A DNA stretch of 9,800 nucleotides from Oxalobacteraceae bacterium. GTDB taxonomy: Bacteria > Pseudomonadota > Gammaproteobacteria > Burkholderiales > Burkholderiaceae_D. The notes under the pieces were generated by a model. That model saw only the letters and a program-made list of their open reading frames with translations, did not search any database and was not told where the DNA came from. Below are positions 1 through 6,660 of this stretch, piece by piece. The stretch spans positions 1 to 9,800 of the forward strand of contig CANGFL010000027.1 of the NCBI GenBank assembly GCA_947453015.1, in the 5' to 3' direction. A program made the position numbers and the translations under genes. How positions within the stretch are numbered: the first letter of the stretch is position 1; each line of letters begins with the position of its first letter.

Positions 1-348
1 GTTCTGCTCTCAGTGAATATGCAGACATCATTTATGCATCCACCGTTTGGTTTTGCATTGTTCTTCTTGCGCTCGGTGGCACCCAAAGAAGTCAAAACCA
101 CCGATATTTACTGGGGGGCCGTACCTTTTGTTTTAATTCAATTAGTCACAGTTGCTCTCATCATTGCGTTCCCAAAAATGATTTCTGTCGATAGTAAAAC
201 AGACATGAAGGAACAAATTGAATTGAACGTTGAAATGCCTGGGTCTAATTTAGATTCGGAGGCACCTAAACTGGAATTCAATCTCGATAGCGATAAAGAG
301 GGAAGTAACGATCTCAAACTGAATATGGGTGAACCTGACAAGAAGTAG
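1..348 (+). CDS. TRAP transporter large permease, DctM-type (3' end only)
   Basis: This is the C-terminal 115 residues of a TRAP transporter large membrane subunit; the frame is open to the left edge, so the start lies outside the window. The DctM-type subunit forms the ion-driven translocation channel in the inner membrane and works with a small DctQ subunit and a periplasmic receptor. The visible part begins with the conserved family ending: FMHPPFGFALFFLRSVAP at residues 11-28, then EVKTTDIYWG, then a last hydrophobic helix at about 40-58. After the helix comes a hydrophilic, acidic tail of about 55 residues (61-115), which seems long for this family. The convergent receptor gene at 496-1578 is the obvious partner. 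A strong terminator follows 17 bases after the stop. The family call is confident; the substrate cannot be read from this fragment, but the receptor points to 2-oxo acids or similar carboxylates. Confidence 0.9.
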   Translation, partial: VLLSVNMQTSFMHPPFGFALFFLRSVAPKEVKTTDIYWGAVPFVLIQLVTVALIIAFPKMISVDSKTDMKEQIELNVEMPGSNLDSEAPKLEFNLDSDKEGSNDLKLNMGEPDKK

Positions 349-365
349 AGGATTTTTCCCAATCA

Positions 366-396
366 AGCCAGATCCCAAAAGGATCTGGCTTTTTTT
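366..396 (+). terminator. Rho-independent terminator of the TRAP permease gene
   Basis: A perfect 10-bp stem (AGCCAGATCC at 366-375 with GGATCTGGCT at 381-390) encloses the loop CAAAA and runs straight into six T residues on the + strand. It lies 17 bases after the permease stop codon, so it ends the TRAP permease operon. Confidence 0.93.
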
Positions 397-414
397 ATTC
401 CAAAAATTAGCGCG

Positions 415-444
415 AAAAAAAACCGCTGCGTAAGCAACGGTTTT
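415..444 (-). terminator. Rho-independent terminator of the TRAP receptor gene
   Basis: On the minus strand an 11-bp stem (419-429 with 434-444) encloses a 4-base loop and is followed by eight T residues (complement of the A run at 415-422). The single C/A mismatch seen on the + strand becomes a G/T wobble on the minus strand, which supports the minus orientation. It lies about 50 bases beyond the stop of the receptor gene. Confidence 0.88.
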
Positions 445-495
445 AGATACGACTAAAAGCAATCTGTCAGATAGACAAATTTCAGTCGCCGGTTA

Positions 496-1578
496 TCAGC
501 GATTACGGCTGACCAGATAACTTTGAATGGGAAGCTCTGCCACCGAATACCATTGATTTTGGTCACGCTGAAAGCGACGCCATTGCTCAAACACCTTTTT
601 GAACTTTGGATTTTTCTGTGACTCTTCATCAAACACTTCATTAGCCGCTTTAGAACACGCATCCAAAATCGTTTTAGAAAAACTACGCAGCTTGACACCG
701 TTTTTCATCAATCGTGCCAAGGCCGTAGGATTGCGTGCGTCGTACATGGCCTGCATAACCACATGCGCCTCGTACGTAGCCACCTCTAGCGCTGCCTGAT
801 ACTCCTTAGGCAATTTATCCCACTCTTTTTGATTCACATAAAACGATAACTGCGCTCCTGCTTCCCACCAACCTGGGGAGTAATAAAACGGAGCTACTTT
901 ATTGAAACCAAGTTTTTCATCATCATAAGGACCAATCCACTCGGCTGCATCGATCGTGCCTTTTTCTAATGCTGGGTAAATATCACCACCGGCAATCTGC
1001 TGCGGTACGACACCCAACTTTTGCATCACTCGGCCAGCAAAACCACCCACACGCATCTTCAAACCATTTAGGTCTTGTGGCGCATTCACCTCCCTGCGAA
1101 ACCAACCACCCATCTGGCAACCTGTATTCCCACCCATAAAATTAATCACGCCAAACTCATGGAAAAATTCACGCATTAGCTGGCGACCACCGCCCTGATC
1201 CATCCAGGCGGTTTGCTGACGTGATGTGAGGCCAAAAGGAATCGCAGTATCAAACGCAAAGGTAGCGTCTTTGCCAAAGTAGTAGTACGACGCCGAATGT
1301 CCTATTTCGACTGTGCCTGCTTGCACAGCATCGAATACTTGCAGCGCAGGCACTAACTCGCCACCAGGAAAAGTACGGATCATGAATTTTCCATCAGTGA
1401 GCTGGGCGACTCGTTTTGCAAGCATTTCAGCCGCCCCAAAGATGGTGTCCAACGATTTGGGAAAACTGGACGCCAAACGCCAACTGACTGCAGGACTTGA
1501 TTGTGCGATAGCGGGTGCTGCCAATGCGCCAGCCGTTACACCAGCTGCCGCCTTTTTAATAAATTCTCTACGTTGCAT
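496..1578 (-). CDS. TRAP transporter solute receptor, TakP-like (2-oxo acid/carboxylate binding)
   Basis: A periplasmic substrate-binding protein of the DctP family, 360 residues, close in length to TakP of Rhodobacter sphaeroides (about 365), which binds 2-oxo acids with a metal ion. The N-terminus has a twin-arginine-like signal (QRREFIKK at 2-9), a hydrophobic alanine-rich stretch, and a likely cleavage after AIA at 23-25. The mature protein carries TakP-like blocks: WRLASSFPKSLDTIFG at 33-48, GNTGCQMGGWFR at 150-161, MRVGGFAG at 175-182 with Arg176 as the conserved carboxylate-binding arginine, GGDIYPALEKGT at 197-208, and EWIGPYDDEKLGF at 213-225. In TakP this last region lies by the bound cation. 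An AAGGGGG ribosome binding site six bases before the ATG fixes the start. It faces the permease gene tail to tail and has its own terminator, so it is transcribed separately. The family is certain; the exact ligand (pyruvate, other 2-oxo acids, lactate) is inferred. Confidence 0.93.
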   Translation of the reverse strand: MQRREFIKKAAAGVTAGALAAPAIAQSSPAVSWRLASSFPKSLDTIFGAAEMLAKRVAQLTDGKFMIRTFPGGELVPALQVFDAVQAGTVEIGHSASYYYFGKDATFAFDTAIPFGLTSRQQTAWMDQGGGRQLMREFFHEFGVINFMGGNTGCQMGGWFRREVNAPQDLNGLKMRVGGFAGRVMQKLGVVPQQIAGGDIYPALEKGTIDAAEWIGPYDDEKLGFNKVAPFYYSPGWWEAGAQLSFYVNQKEWDKLPKEYQAALEVATYEAHVVMQAMYDARNPTALARLMKNGVKLRSFSKTILDACSKAANEVFDEESQKNPKFKKVFEQWRRFQRDQNQWYSVAELPIQSYLVSRNR

Positions 1579-1584
1579 GTGTGT

Positions 1585-1591
1585 CCCCCTT
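1585..1591 (-). promoter_or_regulatory. Ribosome binding site of the TRAP receptor gene
   Basis: Read on the minus strand this is AAGGGGG, placed six bases before the ATG at 1578. It is one of the few clear Shine-Dalgarno sequences in the window and supports the signal-peptide start. I could not find a convincing -35/-10 pair upstream of it. Confidence 0.7.
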
Positions 1592-1942
1592 ATACCGAGC
1601 CTGATACAAGATGCAAATCCGCTGCCCGGGAATTTTGCGAAAATGCATTGTCTTTATTAAAACAATGGCAATTCTAGGTGGGGAGCTTAGAGACCAGCAA
1701 GGTGAGAGAGAGCGTTGACAACAGTGTGTTGTTTAAGCGCATTGAGACAAACATTTCTGCGCGATTAAGCAAACTTTCTTGCGGCTATGAAGCCGATTTT
1801 TTGTAGCATTAATTGTTGTGTATGCGCCGCAGTTTTAAACCCATAAGGTCCGCGCAATAGCAAACAACCCAATCGATGAATTTCGTTGCAGTAACGCAAT
1901 ATAGATAGATCAATAGGTTCTATTGTGAAAAATCAGGTTGAT
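1592..1942. other. Intergenic stretch without a recognisable gene
   Basis: No open frame with family character, no tRNA-like fold and no repeat array is visible between the receptor gene and the pmbA terminator. The stretch must contain the receptor promoter on the minus strand, but no good sigma-70 or sigma-54 match stands out. A short hairpin (CGGCT at 1782-1786 with AGCCG at 1791-1795), followed after one A by six T residues, could be a weak + strand terminator of a small transcript. A TTGACA at 1715-1720 has no matching -10 at normal spacing. Confidence 0.5.
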
Positions 1943-1980
1943 AAAAAACAAAACCCGGACAGTCAACGACTATCCGGGTT
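1943..1980 (-). terminator. Rho-independent terminator of pmbA
   Basis: On the minus strand AACCCGGA pairs with TCCGGGTT (1952-1959 with 1973-1980). The stem continues through a T/G wobble into AGTC/GACT, giving about 13 pairs around a 3-base loop. It is followed by TT, a G and six T residues (complement of 1943-1951). It starts about 24 bases after the pmbA stop codon and has no T tract on the + strand. Confidence 0.88.
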
Positions 1981-2004
1981 AAAAAAACTCAGCCTACCGG
2001 AAAA

Positions 2005-3369
2005 TCAAGAACCGGCTATGGTCATACTTTCGATCAAAATTGAGCCCGTATTTTTTGTACCGCGTACTAGTACATCACTACCGATGGCCGCGATATTTTT
2101 TAGCATGTCGCGCATATTTCCAGCGATGGTGATTTCCTCAACAGCATATTGAATTTCACCGTTCTCGACCCAGTAGCCCGATGCGCCGCGAGAATAATCC
2201 CCGGTGACATAATTCAAACCCTGCCCCATCAATTCAGTAACGAGCAATCCATTGCCCATTTTTTTTAGCATCGCACGAAAATCATCCGAGGGTTTCGTAC
2301 GAGTTGAGCGTATTTCAAGATTATGCGAGCCACCCGCATTGCCAGTGGTCGTCATACCCAACTTGCGAGCTGAATAGGTGGATAGAAAATAACCCTGCAA
2401 CACACCATTGCGCACAACCTCGCGGCGCTGCGTACGAACGCCCTCTTCATCAAAGGGGGCCGAGCCGACTCCACCTAACTGATGGGGATCTTCGATGATT
2501 TGTATATCCGGACCAAAGATCTCTGTACCTAGAGAATCCGTCAAAAAAGTTGATTTTCTATACAGCGCACCACCCGAAACTGCCTGCACAAAAGAGCCCA
2601 GCAAACCTACCGCTTGCGGTGCTTCGAATAGCACTGGGCACTTACGCGTATCAAGCTGACGGGCATTCAGGCGCGACAATGCGCGCTCAGCAGCGTAACG
2701 GCCAATCGCTTCGGGGTCTGCTAATTTTTTAGGATTGCGATCAGAGGAATACCACCCATCGCGCTGCATGTTGTTACCTTTACCCGCAATCGGCGATACC
2801 GATAGCGAATGACGCGAATACGGATAGCCCGCAATAAACCCACGTGAATTGGCCAACACAAAATGCGATTGCTGCGCAAAGGTGTTCGCGCCTTCGCTAT
2901 TCGTAATGCGCTTGTCCACTGCAAAAGCAGCGGCTTCTGCTTGCATGGCCAGATCAACGGCCTCACTCGCCGACAACTGCCAAGGATGAAACAATGATAA
3001 GTCGCGAGGGTTCGTTTCTAGTAATTCGGGTTCTGGCAAACCGGCACAGTCATCTTCGGCTGTAAAGCGCGCAATGTTGTAAGCGGCTTCGACGGTATCT
3101 TTCAAGGCTTTGCTTGAAAAATCAGAAGTACTCGCATTACCTCGACGAATAGCCTTACCTTCACCAAGAAATACGGTAACACCAATACCTTTGTCTTTGT
3201 TCTGCTCTATGGTCTCGACCTTGCCTTTGCGCACAGTTACCGACAGCCCTTGCCCTTCGCTGATCTCAACAACCGCATCCGATCCTCCTTTTTCCCGCGC
3301 AAAACGAAGCACGTCGCTGGCGATCTCTTTGAGGTGATCTTGGCTATAAGTAAAGGTGGAAGTAGTCAT
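2005..3369 (-). CDS. pmbA: Metalloprotease subunit PmbA/TldE
   Basis: A 454-residue protein, matching the usual PmbA/TldE length of about 450. TldD and TldE form a cytoplasmic heterodimeric protease that unfolds and cleaves flexible peptides. In E. coli it matures microcin B17 and degrades the CcdA antitoxin. TldE lacks the HExxxH zinc site of TldD, and none is visible here. The diagnostic C-terminal block MGQGLNYVTGDYSRGASGYW lies at 381-400, followed by VENGEIQYAVEEITIAGNM (401-419). The N-terminal half shows the family's VTVRKGKVETIEQNKDKGIG strand region at 45-64. An in-frame stop just upstream on the minus strand limits the start to the ATG at 3369; no clear Shine-Dalgarno precedes it. 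tldD is not in the window, which is common because the two genes are usually unlinked. Divergence from darP is a familiar arrangement in proteobacteria. Confidence 0.95.
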   Translation of the reverse strand: MTTSTFTYSQDHLKEIASDVLRFAREKGGSDAVVEISEGQGLSVTVRKGKVETIEQNKDKGIGVTVFLGEGKAIRRGNASTSDFSSKALKDTVEAAYNIARFTAEDDCAGLPEPELLETNPRDLSLFHPWQLSASEAVDLAMQAEAAAFAVDKRITNSEGANTFAQQSHFVLANSRGFIAGYPYSRHSLSVSPIAGKGNNMQRDGWYSSDRNPKKLADPEAIGRYAAERALSRLNARQLDTRKCPVLFEAPQAVGLLGSFVQAVSGGALYRKSTFLTDSLGTEIFGPDIQIIEDPHQLGGVGSAPFDEEGVRTQRREVVRNGVLQGYFLSTYSARKLGMTTTGNAGGSHNLEIRSTRTKPSDDFRAMLKKMGNGLLVTELMGQGLNYVTGDYSRGASGYWVENGEIQYAVEEITIAGNMRDMLKNIAAIGSDVLVRGTKNTGSILIESMTIAGS

Positions 3370-3375
3370 GGGGCA

Positions 3376-3411
3376 TTTTCATAAGAAGGTAGCAAAGCGG
3401 GTATCATAGCA
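3376..3411. promoter_or_regulatory. Putative divergent promoter region pmbA / darP with overlapping -10 elements
   Basis: The 72-base gap between pmbA and darP contains TATCATA at 3402-3408. Read on the + strand it gives the -10-like hexamer TATCAT (3402-3407), with a weak TTCATA -35 at 3378-3383 and an 18-base spacer. Read on the minus strand it gives TATGAT preceded by TGC (3411-3403), an extended -10 element. One near-symmetrical AT-rich element could therefore serve both genes. This is pattern matching only; the -35 elements are poor. Confidence 0.4.
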
Positions 3412-3441
3412 GCCGTTGACAATCGACATACGCTGCCCATC

Positions 3442-4041
3442 ATGCCTAATGCTAATCGCGGCTCCGTCGGATTCCAGTCTAGTGAATTCGAGCAGCAATA
3501 CGAGCGCCCCTCTAAATCTCAACTCAAACGTGACATGACCGCCCTGCAAAAGTTGGGCGCCGAGCTTGTTGCAGCTCCCAGCGATAGGGTGAAACGCGTT
3601 CCCATGCCTGAGGACGTACTTGAAGCCATCTTGGAATGCCAGCAAATTACCGATCACGAAGGTCGGCGCCGCCAAATGCAGTATGTGGGCAAAAAAATGC
3701 GCACGCTTGAGCCCGACGAAGTCGCCGTCATTCAAACCGCTATTGATAGCTGGCACGGAAGCTCAAAATCTGAAACCGCCGCTTTGCATGCCATTGAGAG
3801 ACAGCGCGATCGCTTGCTCGCTGATGATAATGCTCTGACTGCCTTGCGCGAAAAACACCCTGAATTAGATATTCAGCATGTTCGCAATTTGATACGCAAC
3901 GCACGTAAAGAACAAGCAGAGCAAAAACCACCGAAAGCTTATCGCGAAATTTTTCAATTGCTCAAAGAGTTGAAAAAATCAACCAACGACTCGCACAACG
4001 CCGACCACCCGCACGAGCATGACGATGAAGAAGACGCGTAA
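3442..4041 (+). CDS. darP: Dual-action ribosomal maturation protein DarP (YjgA, DUF615)
   Basis: A 199-residue cytoplasmic protein of the DUF615/YjgA family, slightly longer than E. coli YjgA (about 183). The family binds late 50S precursors and promotes peptidyl-transferase-centre maturation. The two family signatures are clear: SKSQLKRDMTALQKLG at 24-39 and HEGRRRQMQYVGKKMR at 72-87. The rest is helical and charged, with a conserved-looking HVRNLIRNARKEQ at 146-158 and a YREIFQLLKEL helix at 167-177. The last 20 residues form a histidine- and acid-rich tail (His185, 189, 191, 193, then DDEED) that I do not associate with the E. coli protein. The start ATG at 3442 has no strong Shine-Dalgarno. 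The last 23 bases overlap the start of mog, so the two genes are probably co-transcribed and translationally coupled. Confidence 0.94.
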   Translation: MPNANRGSVGFQSSEFEQQYERPSKSQLKRDMTALQKLGAELVAAPSDRVKRVPMPEDVLEAILECQQITDHEGRRRQMQYVGKKMRTLEPDEVAVIQTAIDSWHGSSKSETAALHAIERQRDRLLADDNALTALREKHPELDIQHVRNLIRNARKEQAEQKPPKAYREIFQLLKELKKSTNDSHNADHPHEHDDEEDA

Positions 4042-4639
4042 TCATCCTGACGAATTACTCATAGGTTTAGTATCTATCTCTGATCGGGCATCGACGGGAG
4101 TCTACGAAGACCAAGGTGTGCCTGCACTCAAAGACTGGTTTGCACAGGCATTAAGCAGCCCCTGGCAAATGGAAACTCGTCTGATACCCGATGTTCAGTC
4201 CACGATAGAAAAAACCTTAATTGAGCTCGTTGATGAAGTGGGATGTGATCTCGTGCTGACCACAGGAGGCACCGGTCCTGCGCGTCGCGACGTCACGCCC
4301 GAAGCAACCTTAGCAGTAGGCACCAAGCCTATGCCAGGATTTGGTGAACAAATGCGTCAGATTAGTTTGCGCTTCGTGCCAACAGCTATTCTTTCGCGTC
4401 AAGTTGCCGTGATTCGCGAAACACCTGAGCATGCAGCGTTGATCATGAATCTTCCTGGACAGCCAAAATCGATACGCGAAACTCTCGAAGGATTAAAAGA
4501 CGAGTCGGGTAAATCGATAGTGCCCGGTATTTTTTCTGCGGTTCCTTACTGTATTGATTTAATCGGTGGGCCGTATATCGAAACACAAGAGACTGTCTGC
4601 AAGGCGTTCCGTCCCAAGTCAGCGCTCCGCGCAAAATAA
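4019..4639 (+). CDS. mog: Molybdopterin adenylyltransferase Mog
   Basis: A 206-residue protein that closely follows E. coli Mog (about 195 residues). Mog transfers AMP to molybdopterin, the step before molybdate insertion in molybdenum cofactor synthesis. The core begins with IGLVSISDRASTGVYEDQG (15-33). Next come LIPD (55-58) and the nucleotide-binding TTGGTGPARRD (81-91); the aspartates equivalent to the two essential ones of E. coli Mog are Asp58 and Asp91. MPGFGEQMRQISL (105-117), NLPGQPKSI (144-152) and FRPKSA (197-202) complete the match. The N-terminus is about nine residues longer than in E. coli. The ATG at 4019 and an ATG six bases later (4025) are both possible starts, and both lie inside the end of darP. 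There is no clear ribosome binding site, which fits coupling to darP translation. No other molybdenum gene is in the window. Confidence 0.96.
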   Translation: MTMKKTRNHPDELLIGLVSISDRASTGVYEDQGVPALKDWFAQALSSPWQMETRLIPDVQSTIEKTLIELVDEVGCDLVLTTGGTGPARRDVTPEATLAVGTKPMPGFGEQMRQISLRFVPTAILSRQVAVIRETPEHAALIMNLPGQPKSIRETLEGLKDESGKSIVPGIFSAVPYCIDLIGGPYIETQETVCKAFRPKSALRAK

Positions 4640-4699
4640 TTAGTCAAAAAATTCTTGCAGCGCCATTTTCATCATTCCGAGTAAAGAAAGCTACTCACC

Positions 4700-5368
4700 A
4701 TGTCACTACTAGAAACTGTAGAGATTGCTACTGGCGATCATCCTGAAGCGGCCGTTATTTGGATGCACGGCTTAGGTGCCGATGGCAATGATTTTGTACC
4801 CATCGTCCGTGAGCTTGATCTTTCTGAATGTCCTGAGATTCGATTTGTTTTTCCACACGCAGAAACTATGCCTGTCACGATCAACAATGGTTACGTCATG
4901 CGTGCCTGGTACGATATTTTAGGTATGGATTTAGTACGGCGTGAAGATGAAGTGGGTTTAAGAAAATCTCAACAGCAAATCGAGCAATTGATTGCGCGTG
5001 AAATTGAGCGCGGCATACCCGCAGAACGTATTATCTTGGCCGGTTTTTCACAAGGCTGCGCTATGACGCTGCAAACTGGCTTGCGCTATTCAAAAAAACT
5101 TGCTGGCATGCTGTGTCTATCCGGTTATCTTCCGCTCGCAGATAAACTTCCTGCAGATCGCAGTGACGCTAATTTTTCTACCCCGATTTTTATGGCGCAT
5201 GGCAGAGTGGATCCGGTAGTTCAAATCGCTCGTGCCGAAACGTCGCGCGATTTTCTCAAAAGTCTAGGCTACGCTATCGAATGGAAAGACTATTCGATGC
5301 CACACTCCGTCTGCGAAGAAGAAATCGACGATATCGGTCAGGTCATCACACGCTGGCTCAGAGCCTAA
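4700..5368 (+). CDS. Alpha/beta-hydrolase, acyl-protein thioesterase/carboxylesterase family
   Basis: A 222-residue single-domain serine hydrolase of the phospholipase/carboxylesterase (Abhydrolase_2) family that includes Pseudomonas carboxylesterase EstB and eukaryotic acyl-protein thioesterases. The oxyanion-hole segment is WMHGLGADGNDF (21-32). The nucleophile elbow is GFSQG (115-119) with Ser117, and the acid and base are Asp171 (HGRVDPVV) and His202 (MPHSVC). No signal peptide is visible, so it should be cytoplasmic, hydrolysing short-chain carboxyl esters, thioesters or lysophospholipids. The gene follows mog after 60 bases. A small inverted repeat (GAGTA 4679-4683, TACTC 4692-4696) lies directly before the ATG and may partly occupy the ribosome binding region. 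A short GGCT-CAG-AGCC hairpin over the stop codon followed by T6 could give weak termination. The family is secure; the natural substrate is unknown. Confidence 0.93.
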   Translation: MSLLETVEIATGDHPEAAVIWMHGLGADGNDFVPIVRELDLSECPEIRFVFPHAETMPVTINNGYVMRAWYDILGMDLVRREDEVGLRKSQQQIEQLIAREIERGIPAERIILAGFSQGCAMTLQTGLRYSKKLAGMLCLSGYLPLADKLPADRSDANFSTPIFMAHGRVDPVVQIARAETSRDFLKSLGYAIEWKDYSMPHSVCEEEIDDIGQVITRWLRA

Positions 5369-5410
5369 TTTTTTATTTCTATTAATTCAGCCACTAAAAA
5401 TTCGCTTCAT

Positions 5411-5818
5411 ATGCGCCAATTATTTTTTATCACTAGTTTACTCACACTACTGTTTAGCCATTCAGCGCAGGCAGAAAGCGATCTAACCTGCACTATTTCA
5501 GGCGTCTCTGAAGTCAGTGCTGAGGGCGCGCTGGAAGCGCTAGCAGGAAAAAAGAATTATTACGAAACAGCGGCCAGTGCTGAATTTATTGTTCAGCGTG
5601 ACAAAGGTGTGATGATGGGTCGCTTTGTTAGCAACTCAGGATGGAAAATCACCGTACTCGATTTAGGCTCACCACAAAACTCTTACAAAGTACTGTCTAC
5701 TCGTAGCAATGGCCGTGTGCAAAGTCAGTTTTTTGAAGTTCGCTTGCAAGATAAAGGGCCCAAAAAACCCTTTGTGCTAGTTGCCGCTGAAGTCTTACAT
5801 GGCACCTGTACGATGTAA
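5411..5818 (+). CDS. Small secreted protein of unknown function
   Basis: A 135-residue protein I do not recognise. It starts with a classical Sec signal peptide: MRQ, a hydrophobic core at about 4-16, and SAQA with likely cleavage after Ala21. The mature protein is about 114 residues, probably mostly beta structure. It has exactly two cysteines, Cys27 near the new N-terminus (DLTC) and Cys133 two residues from the end (HGTC), well placed for a disulfide closing the fold in the periplasm. The central part has AEFIVQRDKGVMMGRF at 57-72 and a glycine-rich SNSGWKITVLDLG at 74-86. The spacing of these elements resembles the unknown protein at 7188-7667. It follows the hydrolase after 42 bases and could share its transcript. 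No good ribosome binding site is visible before the ATG, but the signal peptide makes this start likely. Confidence 0.75.
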   Translation: MRQLFFITSLLTLLFSHSAQAESDLTCTISGVSEVSAEGALEALAGKKNYYETAASAEFIVQRDKGVMMGRFVSNSGWKITVLDLGSPQNSYKVLSTRSNGRVQSQFFEVRLQDKGPKKPFVLVAAEVLHGTCTM

Positions 5819-5821
5819 GCC

Positions 5822-5847
5822 TAAGCAATGACTCAGCTCATCGCTTA
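5822..5847. repeat. Inverted repeat between the secreted-protein gene and the VIT-type transporter gene
   Basis: TAAGC-A-ATGA at 5822-5831 pairs with TCAT-C-GCTTA at 5838-5847 around the loop CTCAGC, giving nine pairs and one A/C mismatch (a wobble on the minus strand). It begins four bases after the upstream stop codon. No T tract follows on the + strand, so it is not a standard intrinsic terminator; it may be an mRNA 3'-end structure or a regulator site. Confidence 0.4.
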
Positions 5848-5903
5848 TCTCGGCTTCAGTATCAAAAATAAGAACTTCAGGTAAGCTTAGTCCTGTTCAC
5901 GAA

Positions 5904-5925
5904 TCGACCTATATCGACCCATATC
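5904..5925 (+). repeat. Tandem 10-bp direct repeat before the VIT-type transporter start
   Basis: Two units, TCGACCTATA (5904-5913) and TCGACCCATA (5914-5923), differ at one base and are followed by a further TC. They end three bases before the ATG at 5929, in the place where a ribosome binding site would be expected, and none is visible. The 10-base period equals about one DNA helical turn. Confidence 0.5.
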
Positions 5926-5928
5926 ATC

Positions 5929-6624
5929 ATGTCACGACTTCATCATGAATCTCATCGTATGCACCGCATTAACTGGCTGCGCGCAGCCGTACTCGGCGCT
6001 AATGACGGGATTATTTCTACTGCCAGTTTAATCCTCGGCGTCGCCGCTTCGAATGCGAGTCATCATTCCATTCTCGTTGCAGGCCTAGCAGCAATCATTG
6101 CCGGAGCGATGTCTATGGCCGCGGGTGAATACGTCTCGGTGCAAGCGCAAGCCGATACCGAGCAAGCTGATCTGGCGCGCGAGCGACTCGAGCTGGAAGA
6201 AGATCCTGCGGCAGAGCACAAAGAACTCACGGCTATCTACGTCAGTCGTGGCTTAAAACATGATCTCGCCAGTGAGGTCGCCTCTCAACTGACTGCACAT
6301 GATGCGTTAGCTGCTCACGCACGCGAAGAATTAGGCATCACTGAATTTGGCACAGCAAGACCGCTACAAGCGGCCTGGACATCTGCCGTTAGTTTCGCTG
6401 GCGGTGCATTACTCCCCTTGATTGTTGCTGCGCTTGTGCCATTTGAATGGTTGCAGCAAATCGTCGCTATCAGCTCGCTATTAGGTTTAGTCATCTTAGG
6501 AAGCTTGGCATCGCGCGTTGGCGGCGCTTCCATGCTAAAGGGTGGCTCACGAGTAGCCTTCTGGGGTGTAGCAGCAATGGCAGCAACCAGCTTAATCGGT
6601 TGGGCCTTTGGCACAGCGGTTTAA
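5929..6624 (+). CDS. VIT1/CCC1-family Fe2+/Mn2+ transporter
   Basis: A 231-residue integral membrane protein of the VIT1/CCC1 family, which exports or compartmentalises ferrous iron and manganese. The N-terminal signature RINWLRAAVLGANDGIIST (13-31) is typical. TM1 covers about 25-42 and TM2 about 47-68, ending in the MSMAAGEYVSV motif (61-71). A charged cytoplasmic loop rich in Glu and His (about 73-140: EQADLARERLELEE, HKEL, HDLASEV, HDALAAHAREELG) corresponds to the metal-binding domain between TM2 and TM3 in plant VIT1. Three more hydrophobic segments follow at about 148-170, 174-196 and 208-229, giving the usual five. The length matches bacterial members. It heads a run of four closely spaced + genes (gaps of 36 and 17 bases, then a 14-base overlap). 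No Fur-box-like sequence is obvious upstream. Function as an iron/manganese exporter is inferred from family. Confidence 0.92.
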   Translation: MSRLHHESHRMHRINWLRAAVLGANDGIISTASLILGVAASNASHHSILVAGLAAIIAGAMSMAAGEYVSVQAQADTEQADLARERLELEEDPAAEHKELTAIYVSRGLKHDLASEVASQLTAHDALAAHAREELGITEFGTARPLQAAWTSAVSFAGGALLPLIVAALVPFEWLQQIVAISSLLGLVILGSLASRVGGASMLKGGSRVAFWGVAAMAATSLIGWAFGTAV

Positions 6625-6660
6625 CTCAGGAACGCGTTCAACGGCTCTCTACGACCAAGA

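Noticed and set aside
1715..1720. Perfect TTGACA suggesting a + strand promoter
   Set aside because: No TATAAT-like hexamer lies 16-18 bases downstream, and no gene follows on that strand.
3416..3421. TTGACA just before darP
   Set aside because: A -10 at normal spacing would fall on the darP start codon, where the sequence (ATCATG) is a poor match.
3379..3756. Minus-strand open frame opposite the start of darP
   Set aside because: It lies antisense to a well-matched DarP coding frame, and its product shows no recognisable motif.
5355..5374. GGCT-CAG-AGCC hairpin plus T6 at the end of the hydrolase gene as a terminator
   Set aside because: The stem has only four pairs, overlaps the coding end, and is separated from the T run by TAA; too weak to list as a terminator.
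6315..6614. Minus-strand open frame opposite the VIT-type gene
   Set aside because: The composition is that of an antisense reading of alanine-rich membrane helices; no domain is visible.
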